Positions 23,816 to 35,471 of a stretch of DNA of 64,000 nt are shown here, in pieces. This DNA is from Bombardia bombarda. Taxonomy: Eukaryota; Ascomycota; Sordariomycetes; Sordariales; Lasiosphaeriaceae. The first letter of the stretch is position 1, and each line of letters begins with the position of its first letter. The DNA lies in assembly GCA_030512295.1 (NCBI GenBank), contig JAULSR010000004.1, forward strand, positions 682,001-746,000, written 5' to 3'. The notes below the pieces were generated by a model, which was not told the origin of the DNA, searched no databases, and saw nothing but the letters and a program-made list of their open reading frames with translations. The position numbers and the translations under genes were made by a program.

Positions 23816-25632
23816 ATGGTATAAGCCTCCGTTCCAGCTCTGCGCCCACTGCCCATTGATCACTACCGGTGTGTGTCCAGCTATTAACACGATGGTGCTA
23901 TCCAGGTTGTCCTCGCCGCCTCCATCTGCACTCGCGGCGGAAAGGCCGTCATTGCTCGGGCATTCCACGACATCAAGCGCTCGCGCATCGAAGCCCTTCT
24001 CGCATCATTCCCCAAGGCCGCAGACTCGGGCACCCAGCACACGACAGTGGAACAAGACAATGTCCGATTCGTCTACCAGCCATTGGACGAGCTATACATG
24101 GTGCTCATTACCAACAAGCAGTCCAACATTCTCCAGGACATCGACTCCCTCCACCTGTTTGCCCAGGTGGTCAGCAGCACTTGCAAGAGCTTGGACGAGC
24201 GCGAAATCCTCAGAAATGCCTTTGAGCTCCTCAGCGCCTTTGATGAGCTAGTCACACTCGGATATCGGGAGAATCTTTCTATAAGCCAGATCAAGACCTT
24301 CTTAGAGATGGAGAGTCACGAGGAGCGCATCCAGGAGATTATTTCTCGGGTATGTATATGGATCGAACTCGATGGTTGCTGGACACGAATAAGGGAAGCT
24401 AATACAATGGCAGAATAAAGAGCTGGAGGCCACCGAGGAGCGCAAGAGAAAGGCGAAGCAGTTGGAAATGCAACGCAAGGAGACAGCGAGAAGCGGCGGC
24501 GGTCCCCGTGGTGGCATGCCGCGAACACCGGTATACCCAACCTACACACCGCCGGCCAGACCGGCTGTCACCGAGACCTACGACACGTACGAGGCGGAGA
24601 AGAACAAGTCCAAGTATGCCACCAGTCTCTCCCTCCTTCCTCTCTCACATGCTGACCTTTCAGGTTCACCGCACCAAAGGGCAAGGGAATGCAGCTGGGC
24701 AAGAAGTCCAAGACGACAGACATGTTCGAGCGCGTCAGGGGAGAACTCGGCCAAGAAGTGGACGACACCACGCCTCTTGTGCCAGTTGCCACCCCGGCTG
24801 CCGTAGAACACGTCGCTGCTGCTCCCCGGATCTCGTCCACACTGGACCGCGATGCGATCCACGTCACCATCAACGAAGCCATCACCGCCAAGCTCTCGAG
24901 GGAAGGCTCGCTAAACTCATTCTCCGTCACCGGAGACCTAACGCTGCGCGTCTCGGACCCATCACTCACCAAAGTCAGGCTCAGCCTCAACGCGACGCCA
25001 TCACACGGCGCCCAGTTCCGCACCCACCCCAACGTCGACAAGGCCGTCTTCAACAGCTCCAAGGCCATCCAGATGGCCAATCTGTCAAAGGGGTTCCCCG
25101 TCAACAACTCTGTCGGCGTGCTCCGGTGGCGTGCCTCGCCCAAGGCGGACGACGCCAGCGCGCTTCCTATTACGTTTACCGTCTGGGTCAACAAGGGCTC
25201 GGATGGCAACTGCACAATAACGGTTGAGTACGAGCTGACGGGCGGGGATGCGCTGAGGGATGTCAGTGTGTCTGTGCCGTATTCGACAGCAGAGCCAGTT
25301 GTCTCGAGCTTCGATGCCGTCTATGAGGTGTCGGGCGACAGCCTGGAGTGGACGATAGGCTCCGTAGACGAGGACAACGCCAGTGGTGCGTTTGAGTTTG
25401 AGGCGCAGGCTGATGACGAGAATGAGTTCTTCCCCATGCAAGTGAGGTTTTCAAAGACGACGCCTTTTGTGGACGTTGATGTAAGTCCCTCCCCTGCAGC
25501 AGCTTGAAGAAGAGTGTTGAGATGCTAATTCTTGGTATTTAGGTCAATTCGATATCTCTGGTTGAGATGGGTGAGGAGGTGACGTTCTCTAAGGAGATCA
25601 AGTCGGTGGCTGATTCCTTTATAATTGAGTAG
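23816..25632 (+). CDS. RET2: Coatomer subunit delta (delta-COP)
   Basis: Five exons: 23816-23818 (ATG only), 23906-24349, 24414-24613, 24664-25480 and 25543-25632; 517 aa, the usual family length. Joining gives M-VVLAASICTRGGKAVIARAF, the conserved delta-COP opening. The N-terminal longin-like adaptor domain (about 1-140) contains SRIEALLASFPK, VRFVYQPLDELYMVLITNKQ and LFAQVVSSTCKSLDEREI. A charged helical linker (ELEATEERKRKAKQLEMQRK) leads to a Pro-rich segment and then KFTAPKGKGMQLGKKSK, a family signature. The C-terminal mu-homology domain starts near residue 275 and ends VNSISLVEMGEEVTF. The protein is part of the COPI coat for retrograde Golgi-to-ER transport and recognises C-terminal cargo signals. 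The first intron begins directly after the initiator ATG. Confidence 0.95.
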
Positions 25633-26225
25633 ATTGCTATCTTGAGGACATAGCGTAGGCGTGTTACTTATAGCAAGGGTGAATGAATGAATGGTTTGGG
25701 TGTTTCAAAATTTCAACGTTGGCGAGACGCCAGTTTCAGGTTCAGCTGGGATTAATATAAGGTACTGTGTACTGAGCTCGATTGCAAATCATAGATGGTA
25801 CCAAAATGTTTATTGTATTTGATCATGGCGTGATTTGTATACTGGTTGATTTCTCTGGGAACGCGACGAAGTTTAATGGTATACAGTACACATACAGTGC
25901 GAATGGAGTACCTGATGTCCAGTCCATTGTGAGTGGTCGCTGATCCAACCTGAGGGAAATTCAACCGAATCGCACACTGTCTAAAAGAGGCAGGAAAGAC
26001 CACCTGCGCATCGCGACTTACATTAAACCAATTGATCTTTCGATTTCTCACATCAAGTGCGAGGCCATAAGACTGGCGTGACTTTCGTAGCCGACAAAGG
26101 TGTAAGCGACACTCAAGATATGGATTTGAGTGCGTTGAGGCATCACAGGTCTTGAACCGCCCAAGGAGGTGAATACAGGCCTCCTGAACTTGCAAGTACA
26201 AAGGCCAAAAACCCAAACCGCAAAC
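25633..26225. other. Intergenic RET2 / APC4
   Basis: Tandem gene spacing, 3' flank of RET2 and promoter side of APC4. No gene seen. Confidence 0.6.
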
Positions 26226-29048
26226 ATGGCCAATAATCATAATGGACATCTGCGGCTATTCAGCATGAGCAAAGTGAGCACGCCAGTCACAAATGGCCAT
26301 TTCGCGTGCAACCCCGTCGTCGACCTAACTGCCACGGTTGGCGAAGGCAATGAGCTCTACATATGGCGTGCCAACGGACAGGTGGTCTCGAGACACACAG
26401 AGCGGAACCAAAAGGTTGACGCAATAAAATGGAAAGAAGATGGTATTTTTAATCCCCAACATAAATCAAGTGCACGCTTAAGATATGTGATCCTGACACC
26501 CTTTAGGGCAATTCCTGGTCGCCGGCTGGAGCGATGGCGTTGTGAGGCTTGTCGGCCTGGAAAGCAGCAAAGCTGTGCACCACATCCGCGTCGGCGATGG
26601 TGCCACCTCGCGCGTTGACTTTATCGCCTGGTCGCGGAACGTGACTGGAAAGCGGCCCGCCACGCGAAGCAGCAGCGCAGCAGTGGGCCAGCTGCCGTCG
26701 CGGAGTATCGTCCTCGACGACGACGACGACAAGAAAGACATCCTAGATCTCCCCCACGAGCTCACATTTCTCGAGATCGAAACGACCCTCCCCAAGATCA
26801 GTCCCCTGCCTGTGTCGGGCGGCTCTGGGTTAGCTTCCTCCTACCTACGCATCCCGCGGGCAAGACGTACGTATGGTATGGTCAACTTGACTGACACTTT
26901 GACAGGGACGACATGTTTATATTCTCCACCACATCCTCTCTCGACTTTGTCTTCCGCCCTTGCAAGACCGAAGACGCAGACATTGTGCATGTCATGATCG
27001 CAGGAACTACAGACGGTAACATCCATCTTAGCATCTACGACTCGTTTGTCATTGGCAGCTTCAAGCATACGCCGCGCACGGCAAAAGGGCCGGTGGGTTC
27101 GGGGGGCGCCGTCTTCCATCTGAGCGGGCATGGGTCACACCCAGACATCTCGACGCATTCACTGCTGCTCAGGCAGAAAGGAGGCGACGGCAAGATGCTC
27201 TATCTCGTGCCCCTTGACTTGACCTTTGTGTACGACTCGCCGGTAAACCTCTCCCTCTTGGCTTCCAAGATGACGACGCTGCAGAACCTGCTTCGCTATG
27301 TGAAGCAGACCCAGTCCCACATGATGAGCGAGTGGAAGTCAACTAGAGAGCTGCCGGCGCGGTTCCTCTCAAGCGTGCAGGAGGACCTTCAGAAGATGCC
27401 CAAGGGACCCGTGACTGTGGTCCAGGCGCTGTGCCATACGGTTGCTACAGGGCACGTTTTTCCGCCCTTGAAAGAATGGCTAGTCGATAGCCTTGCTGAG
27501 CGGGTAAGTTCGCTGCTGCTGCTATGTTTCTTCTCGTGTAAGCCGGATATCTCTGTTGACGCTGTATTTACCCAGGGTCATAAACGCTGGGACAAAGCCG
27601 TGATATCGGGGCTTGAGAACCTCCGTGGCCTTGTGCACGAGAATCTGATCCCAGCCCTTGAGAGGTGTGGCATCGTACTCAGCCGCCTGCTTGGAATTGC
27701 TCGTTTCCACGGCTCCCGTGAGAGCATTGGCTTTACTGCTACTCAGATTACCAAGCTCATGGACATCGTCTCCTGCCTGACCGTGGTCGCTCATAAGATC
27801 TTGCTCAATGTCATGGACGAGCTGGAGCACTTTACATCATTCTCGACCTGGCTCCGGATGGAGATTGACGAGCTTGCATCATCGACGATGACTGAAGAGC
27901 TAACGGAGAAAGAGGCCACGCTGGATAATGCTAAGGTTCTGACGTATATCCAACGATACCTGGTCAACAGCCCCTTGGCGTTATTTCTTGACGATGTCGC
28001 CAAGGAGGACTACAACAAAGACCTGGAGCTGGCCGAGGATGGGCATTCGCTGTTGCAGTTGCTTGATAGACAGCTTCAGAGAAATGATGTTGGTCTGCCG
28101 TATATGAAGGCACTGCCTCACCTTGATTTCTTGGTCAACTACCTGACTGGCCGGGCTGGCGCTGTCTTTAAGGATATTGCAGAGGCTGAGAAGCGAAGCA
28201 TCCGGTTTGGTCAAGCAACTGAGATATCGATCGGCCAAAAGATCTGGAAACACGATGTTTTTGTGTGCCCCAGGCACCAAAAGACTGTAAGAAGCGTGAT
28301 TCCCTGCTTTTGCGTACCCGTGCTTTCCAGCTAACAACATGGCTATAGGGGGTCGATTCAGGCGCGTTTACCTTCACTGCGTTTGTATCAGATAATGATA
28401 AGAACAACGGTATGGTCATACATCAGTCCATTCACGTACTAATTGGAGCTGACGAATGACAATAGTATACATATACCGAACCAGCATCCCCATTATCAAC
28501 GGCATCAGTGGCACAGCTACTACAAGCGCATGTGGCCTTGCCCTTCCGAAGGATGCGACAGTCATCGATCTCAACTATCTAGATAACCAAGCCCTGCTTG
28601 TTCTGTGCAACTACAAAGGTTCGTCCGTTTGCTATTGTTTCTTTTTGTACAGAGGAAGACATGCTAACCTAATGATTGCTCAGACGAATCAAAACCCGTC
28701 TTGCTCAGAATCGTATACCAATCAGCCCATGTGCCATATTCGGACTACAAGGAGGGACAAGCCCCGAACATGATCAAGCTCGAAGCTCAGGACGCCAAGG
28801 GAGTCTGTTCGTCGTACACCTTCTCCCAGATGTCTGGGTTCACGCCGGTCCAGATGGAGGTCCGGGGCGGAAGCCACGCGAGAGGAAATGTGCCTGCCAA
28901 GGTGTGCCTGTTGGGACGGGACAAGGTGACATACAAGATGTATGCCATCCCGGAGGACTGGAGTTCAACAGAAGCAGCTGCGGCTGCGGGCTCACAGATG
29001 GCGCCCAGCAGGGAGGATGTCACGATGGAGGGAAGCCAGCCGTACTAG
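26226..29048 (+). CDS. APC4: Anaphase-promoting complex subunit 4
   Basis: Seven exons: 26226-26442, 26507-26828, 26906-27503, 27576-28286, 28349-28409, 28466-28618 and 28684-29048; 808 aa with consistent phases. The N-terminal WD40-like domain (Apc4_WD40) reads VVDLTATVGEGNELYIWRAN, then KWKEDG-QFLVAGWSDGVVRLVGL. The middle Apc4 domain is helical (LTFVYDSPVNLSLLASKMTT, LVHENLIPALERCGIVLSRL, TITKLMDIVSCLTVVAHKIL). It ends in a beta-rich domain with VYIYRTSIPIING. APC4 is a scaffold of the cell-cycle ubiquitin ligase APC/C in the nucleus. The 72-nt third intron (27504-27575) has no stop and is a multiple of three, so a retained form would still be translated. The start ATG at 26226 is the first ATG in frame before the conserved WD40 opening. 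Confidence 0.9.
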
Positions 29049-29881
29049 AAGTAGGGGTGGCTGATGGCTGCTGGTGTGAAGTGACTTGATATACTGGTCT
29101 ACCCTAGGGTGTTGCAAGATGGTCCCTTGGTAAACAAGGGAGCTGCAAGGACTGTGACTAAAAGATACATATAACTTCATCTTGTAGGGCATCACCCAGA
29201 ACTTATGGAACATAAGGCATGTTGTACCTGGGCATCAGTATCCTCTGTTGGTGGTTCATGTTTGATGCTCTGATCGTGCCGCACTGTGCGTCGGCTATTA
29301 CAGAAATAGGTCATTATAGGGGGTCAGGTACCTTATCAGGGCTAGTTAGCTACCTGCTTGCCTATAGCTAGGCTGCCGAATAAACGTCGACAGCGCCTGT
29401 TAGCGCTCACTCGAACTGAAGCACAGCGAGACCGGGCTGAGTCCGAGCGCCGAGGAATACCTAACAGCAGTGGAGGGCTTGCAGGGGACCCCTGCGGCTA
29501 TGCAGACCAAGCCAAGACGGCAGCCGCCCGCCCCCAGCACCCCAAGCTCGTCCCATCATGAAACAGAACGTCACTGTTTGGGATGCATCTATCCACACGA
29601 CGACTCAACCAACCTCACTCAACCTCTTCGATACCCGGTACCATCAGATCGCTCCACCACCACGCGACTTCTGCCACGCTGCCAAAAAAGACTCAATTGC
29701 GTCTGTTCAAACAATGAGCAAACAATGAGCAGACACAGGTAAACCGATTTATTCATGGTCAGCCAGGCCTGTTATACCTATTATACCTACCCAATAACTC
29801 CAACTCGAAGCTCCCGCAACAACCATTCCAGTGTAGCCGGCAACCGCGGACAGCCGCCACCGCCAGACACAAATCACCAAG
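29049..29881. other. Intergenic APC4 / SIP3-like gene
   Basis: No gene seen. TACCTATTATACCTACC-type sequence lies about 100 bp upstream of the next start codon. Confidence 0.6.
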
Positions 29882-30010
29882 ATGGCCGATCCCACGCCTG
29901 CCACCACAGCAAGTAGTGGCCAGCCACCGTCCTCTGCTTCTACTGCTCCCGCTCCGGCCGCCGCCGCATCTGCATCTGCATCCGCCTCCGGTCCCTCTTC
30001 CACATCCGCC

Positions 30011-30043
<33 letters not shown>

Positions 30044-33000
30044 TCATCATCATCCCTCCTCCATGTCCGACCACAACCCCGAGCCGGCTCCGCCATCCCC
30101 GTCGGCCTCAACGAAGCCGCGCTCGACTCGCCCACCTTCCGCGCCGTAACAGCGCACTTCTCGGACCAGCTCGACGGCATCGAGCGCTGGCTCGACGGCT
30201 ACGTGCGCAGCACCTCCAAAGTAGTCCACGACGTCCTCGCCCTCGAAGACACCATCAACACCTACCTCTCCAAAATGACACCACCACCCCCACCACCCCC
30301 ACCGTCTTCAGCTACCAACAGCTACGCCGCCATCTCCGCCAGCAGCAACACCGACGCCGTCCTCGACGCCGACTACACCCTACTTGCGCTGCGCCGCGCC
30401 AGCGACGGCGCCCGCGACTGGTGGGCCGCCCTGCTCGCCACGGTGCGCCGCCTCGAGCCCGTCAGCGCCGAGCCGATCCGGGCCTTCCTCAGCGGGGAGC
30501 TGCGCAGCTTCAAGGAGACGCGGCGCGCGCTCGAGGGCGCGCAAAAGTCGTTTGACTCGACGCTGGCGCGGTACGTGGGCCAGAGCAAGACCAAGGAGCC
30601 CAGCGCGCTGCGCGAGGATGCGTTCAATGTCTTTGAGGCGCGCAAGGCGTATCTCAAGGCGAGCATGGATTTCTGCCAGATGGCGCCGCAGCTGAGGTAC
30701 TCGCTGGATAAGTTGTTGGTTAGGGTGTGTGCGGATTTGTATAGGGAGTTGAGGCGGTCGAGAGGAGGGGGAGGGGGAGGGGGAGGGGGAGGGGGAGGGG
30801 GGATGGTGGAGCGAATAGTGGTAATAGTAATAATAACTGGGGGAGGAGCTGGAGAGGATTAGGGGGTGGTCAAAGGAGATGGAGTCGTCCGAGGCGGTTT
30901 TCAGGCGGGAGCTGCAGATGGCGCGCAGGGATATCGGGGAGTCGACGCTGGTGGCGTACAAGCCGTCGCGGGAGCTGGAGGACTACAGCGTGTCGACGGT
31001 GCCGTACCTGGTGGGCTCGGGCTCGTCGAGGGGCCCGATGAGCAGCGTGCAGCAGCGCAAAGACGGGCAGGGCGGCGCGGTGATTTCGGAGAAGCAGGGG
31101 TGGTTGTTTTTGCGGGTGATGGCGGGGAAGCCGAATCTGAGGACGACGTGGGTCAGGCGCTGGTATTATTGCCGGAACGGGATTTTCGGGTGGCTTGTCC
31201 AGGGCCCTCAGGGTGTGTTGCAGGGCGATGAGATTGGCGTGCTGCTGTGCAGCGCGAAGCCAGCTGTGCAGGAAGAGCGCCGGTTTTGTTTTGAGGTGAA
31301 GACGAAGGCGCAGTCGCTTTTGTTGCAGGCCGAGACGCAGACGCAGCTTATGGAGTGGCTCGAGGTGTTTGAGGTGGCGAAGAAGGACGCGTTTGAGGCC
31401 AGTGTTGGGCGGGATCATAGCGCTCTTGTTGGGGGGGTCGATCCTGCGTTTTCTATCACGCCGGCCTCGATCCCCGAGTTCTCTGCCAAGATGCTGGAGA
31501 GCGTCGATGAGCAGGGTGGCAGTGCCGCGGAAAGGATCGGCACGTCGTCTTTGCCTGTCCCTGGCGGCCAGGACGGGAATCTCGCGTCCCGCGCCGCGAG
31601 CTTCGACATTTCTAATAACCCACCCAGACGGTCGCTGACGACCTTGGGCCGGGAGGATGGCGAAAGCGGCCGAGACCATGCCGCCCGTATCATGCAGAAG
31701 CTTGACTTGCACCGGAAAGCGACGTTTGCGAACGCGACCGACAACGCCCCTGCCTCGGCAGCAGGCGCCGGAGGCATCGCGAGCTTGATAACGGCGGCCA
31801 GCCAGAACCTCATTGCCGGTTATACGTCCCCGCAGAGTGCCGCTCAAAGGCAGCCAAACCCTCACCTCACCACGCCCGTCCAGCAGCACCCGGGAAGCCT
31901 GGCCCCCGCGACGTTGGCCAAACCCCCGATTCCAACAAGTCTCAGCAAGGCCGCTATCCTGGCGAGTGCCACTACAGACTCGAGCCGTTCCCTGCCCAGT
32001 GCCGTTCTGGCCAACTACTGGGGCAGCAACCCCTGGATGTCCCTGTACTCCTCTCGACCTGAAGGACTTCAGACACTGCAGCCCAACGCAGATGATCCGT
32101 TTGTTGCTACTGCTCTTCAGCCGCGGACACCCGCCCTTGAGCAGACTCCAATAGTCAGCGCCCACAGAAAGACTGTCAGCGTTGATACCAAGGTTATGGA
32201 TACCAGGTCTGTAGAGAAACCGCCGGCTGCAGAGGTTTTCCCACGGGGATATCCACCTGAGCTGAGGGCACAGTATGCGCAGTTTCGCTTGGTCTTCCCA
32301 ACTGCTCCGTTGGAGGAGAAGCCTGTGCTGGTCTTCAGCGCGGCTTGGTCGAGCTCGTCTGGAGAGGGCAGAGAGGGCCGGCGTATGGCTGGGAACGGAC
32401 GGATCTTTGTCACGCCCGACAACATGTACTTTTACGGTCATCAGATGGGTCTGGTGATTGCCTACACCATCAGCCTTGACGACATTACAGAGGTCACGGC
32501 AGCGCCAGGGAAAGACTGCGATTTCATCTTTTTACATCTGAGCCAGGCTCTGGATGACACGGGGTTTTCCCGTATAACTATCAAGGTGTTCTTGGAGGAC
32601 TTCTCGCTGCTCCACTCGCGCCTGAATCTCTTGATAGATGATCTGCAGGCCGAGGAGCCAATGGATCTGCCCGAGATCATCTCTGCCTTGGTCAGCCTGG
32701 AGCGGGAGCAGTACGACAGGAAAAGCCCCAGCGCCGAGAGCTGGGAGGAGGTGTCGTCAAACACGCCGATAGATGACGGGACCCCGTTCGGCCGGCCTGT
32801 GTCGAAGAGGGTTCGCGACTTGGTTGGTAGGTACAGATCGCCCCGGGGCCTGAGAAAGCCACCTCCTAAAGTCCAGCTGCCGACACACGCCGTGGTGTAC
32901 GAGCCCGAGGATATGGGGCGCCCCGTTGCAGAGCGGCAGTTTGAGCTCAGCGCCAAGGCGTGCTTCCACGTGCTGTTTGGCGATAAGAGCTTCATCTTCC

Positions 33001-34432
33001 CGAAGCTGTACTTTGAGCGCCGGGCCAAGGAGATTGCCCAAGGGCCGTGGGAGCTCCAAGACCATGGGACGATGAAGCGCGAGTTCAAGTTCAAGGTGGA
33101 CAACGTCGACATGCTGGGGCGGTCCAAGGCTGCCGACGTGACGGACACGCAGACGATCGACATCTTCAACGACCACATCACGTACGTGGTGACGCATATC
33201 AAGACGCCGTGGCACCTGCCGCACTCCAACGCGTTCAAGCTGGTCACAAAGGTGGTCATTACTCACGTCACAAAGTCGCGCTGCAAGCTGGCCGTCTTCA
33301 CAAAGGTGGACTGGTCCAAGGCGCCGGCGTTCGCCAAGAGCATGGTGCAGCGGCAGGCGCTCGGCGACGCGGCCAACGACGCCGAGGAGCTGGCCGAGGT
33401 GGCGACGGACCAGGTGCGCAAGCTCGGCCCCCACAGCCGCACCAAGCGCGCCATCCAGGTGTACGGGAACATCGGCCACCAGACGCAGGTGGTGGTGTTC
33501 GCGCCGGCAGCGACTGGCGACGGGGCCGACGGGGCGCGCAAGGCGCCCATCAGGCCGCGCACGCTGACCGACATGCTGGTGGAGACGGGGAGGTCGTTTA
33601 TGGAGAGCGCCATCACGTCGGTCATGATGTGGGCGTTTGCCGCGGTAAGAAGGTTGTTCAAGATCGTCACGGCGAACAGGCTGATTTTGGTGCTGCTGGC
33701 GCTGAGCGCGGCGTACAATGTGATTGTGGTGTCGCAGTCGAGCTCGGCGTGGTGGGCGGAGCGCAGGGCGGCCAAGTATATGAGTCGGATCGGGGTGGGG
33801 CCGAACCTGGTGATGAGCAAGGCCATTTACATTGCGGATCTGGAGGAGGCGGCGCAGGGGAGCTCGGTGGGGGTTGTGAGGCCTGTGGGGAGTCAGTGGT
33901 GAGTGATCTTGAATGTCAATTGTTGGGTGATATATCGGTGTGCTGACTGCTTTTTTCTATCAGTTACGATACCTTCCAGGCTATCGTCAACACGACGGAT
34001 CCGGACGCGCCTTACACGGAGGCCGGGAGGGGGTTCATGTCGAGCACGAGCAAGGCGACGGCGCGCCGTCTGCGGCGCACGCGCCAGCGCCTCGGCAGCT
34101 ACCGCCACGACCTGCTCGTCGCCATGCGGGTCGTCAACGGGATCGAGACGGAGATGCTGCAGTCGGAGTGGGAGAACTGGCTGGCGGATGAGGGCGCGCG
34201 ATGTGAGCAGGCCAGGACCATGCTGCATCTGGGTGAAGGTGAGGGACAGGCACAGGGACAGGCACAAAGCGTCCTCAAAGGTGATGTGGATGATGGCGAG
34301 GGGGGTGAGAGTGAGAAGAAGAGGAGGCGGGATGCGCTTCAGGGATGGTATGAAGAGTACTGCGGGAGCTGTGAGAGCGATCAGAGGGCGTTGGTTGCGG
34401 GGGGTGGTGGCTTGAGGGGGAGGCTTTTGTGA
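29882..34432 (+). CDS. SIP3: Sip3/Lam-type lipid-transfer protein (BAR-PH-GRAM-VASt-TM)
   Basis: Exon 1 is 29882-33898 and exon 2 is 33964-34432, with intron GTGAGT...TATCAG splitting a Cys codon; about 1495 aa if two missing G are allowed. The order is as follows. An Ala/Ser-rich N-terminus is followed by a BAR domain (about 75-340, LNEAALDSPTFRAVTAHFSD ... ERIRGWSKEMESSEAVFRRE). A PH domain follows (AVISEKQGWLFLRVMAGKPN). Then comes a GRAM-like segment (RIFVTPDNMYFYGHQMGLVI). A VASt sterol-binding domain (ERQFELSAKACFHVLFGDKS ... DHITYVVTHIKTPWHLPHSN) precedes a transmembrane helix (RLILVLLALSAAYNVIVV). The tail is short and charged. Family members sit at ER-plasma membrane contacts and bind or move sterols. 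The BAR domain is interrupted by a (GGGGGA)n linker with frame breaks at the G6 run 30797-30802 and the G5 run 30839-30843. Adding one G to each gives an open Gly/Asn/Ser linker and restores the domain. Confidence 0.88.
30012..30041. repeat. (CAG)10 repeat encoding poly-Ala
   Basis: Trinucleotide repeat in the SIP3-like N-terminus, read in the GCA frame as an alanine run. Confidence 0.9.
30761..30802. repeat. (GGGGGA)n hexanucleotide repeat
   Basis: Six tandem G-rich units encoding a poly-Gly linker inside the BAR domain of the SIP3-like gene. It is G-quadruplex-prone and error-prone in sequencing. Confidence 0.9.
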
Positions 34433-34522
34433 GCGTGATTGAATATAGAAGACTAATTGCTAGGAGGACGTTTGATACTTCTGGATGGAGGAGTAAGTAG
34501 GATAACTGGGTTGTTCATATTG

Positions 34523-34546
34523 ACACACACACACACACACACACAC
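34523..34546. repeat. (AC)12 microsatellite
   Basis: Perfect dinucleotide repeat just downstream of the SIP3-like gene. Confidence 0.95.
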
Positions 34547-34550
34547 CTAG

Positions 34551-34584
34551 CTAGGTACCTACCTTTGAATTGGGAGGTACCTAG
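34551..34584. repeat. Inverted repeat CTAGGTACCT ... AGGTACCTAG
   Basis: Two perfect 10-bp arms separated by 14 nt, each arm containing the palindrome AGGTACCT. Confidence 0.85.
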
Positions 34585-35471
34585 GGTGGTGGTGATTTTG
34601 GGTAATTCGGTGATGAGGAAAGGGTCTGTAGATTACTGTTTGTTGCATTGCATACACCATAAACATAGGACAGCATAGCATGAAAGACGGAGGCTGTACA
34701 TAATGACAGAATGGGGTGTAATTGAAACTCTGAGATTCTTCATTCCCCTTTTCCTGGTGTTGTGGTTGCCCCTTATTGAAGAAGCCGTTGTTGCCAGGAG
34801 GTATCCCGAATGCACGGCCCATTGCTCCCGCTGATTGGCTTCCCCCACACATTGCATACCCGACACTAAATCCAATCCGTAACTGCAACCCCTGAAAAGC
34901 GACGGCCCCGCTGACGTTTTTGCACCACAAGGGTGCCCTGGACATCCGAGGAATGACGTCAACAGTGACAATGGTTTGATTGTGTTGACGCTCGCTGCCT
35001 CATAACTTGCTGCCCAGTCCGGTTCCTAGTTTGCATCACTCAGTCTGGTGATATACTTATATAGAGCATGAAGAATTTCGGGTAACACACACACCACACG
35101 GCTGGTTTACGTAGTGAAGTTTGCCAGTTATAAGACTGTGATTACTCAAAAAGAAGGACAAACAGACGACAAACCTTTAGAGTTTTTGTTACATATTGAC
35201 GACGCCCGACGGAGGACTAAGTCCATTTCTTTAACTTTTCAATTTACTTCCCTAACGGCTTTTATAGCTTCCATAAGCTCTTTTCTGAAACCCACCAACC
35301 CGGCCGACCACCTACATTACTAAACTCACTTTACTTGCATACCTCACCACACACACAGTGATACCTTTTCAGAGTCCGATTGAGACCTGCCTGCTTTACC
35401 CCTATACTACCTTACCAACCCGGATATTTCAGCTAGAAGAAAGCAAAGAGGAAAGAAGGGAGAAAAATAAA

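Larger units (their letters stand above)
34433..35471. other. Intergenic SIP3-like / DUF3074 gene
   Basis: Holds an (AC)12 microsatellite (34523-34546) followed by a perfect inverted repeat of CTAGGTACCT (34551-34560 and 34575-34584). No gene seen. Confidence 0.6.

Noticed and set aside
30866..31231. A separate small gene at the start of the PH region
   Set aside because: The conserved BAR helix ELERIRGWSKEMESSEAVF runs across this point in another frame.
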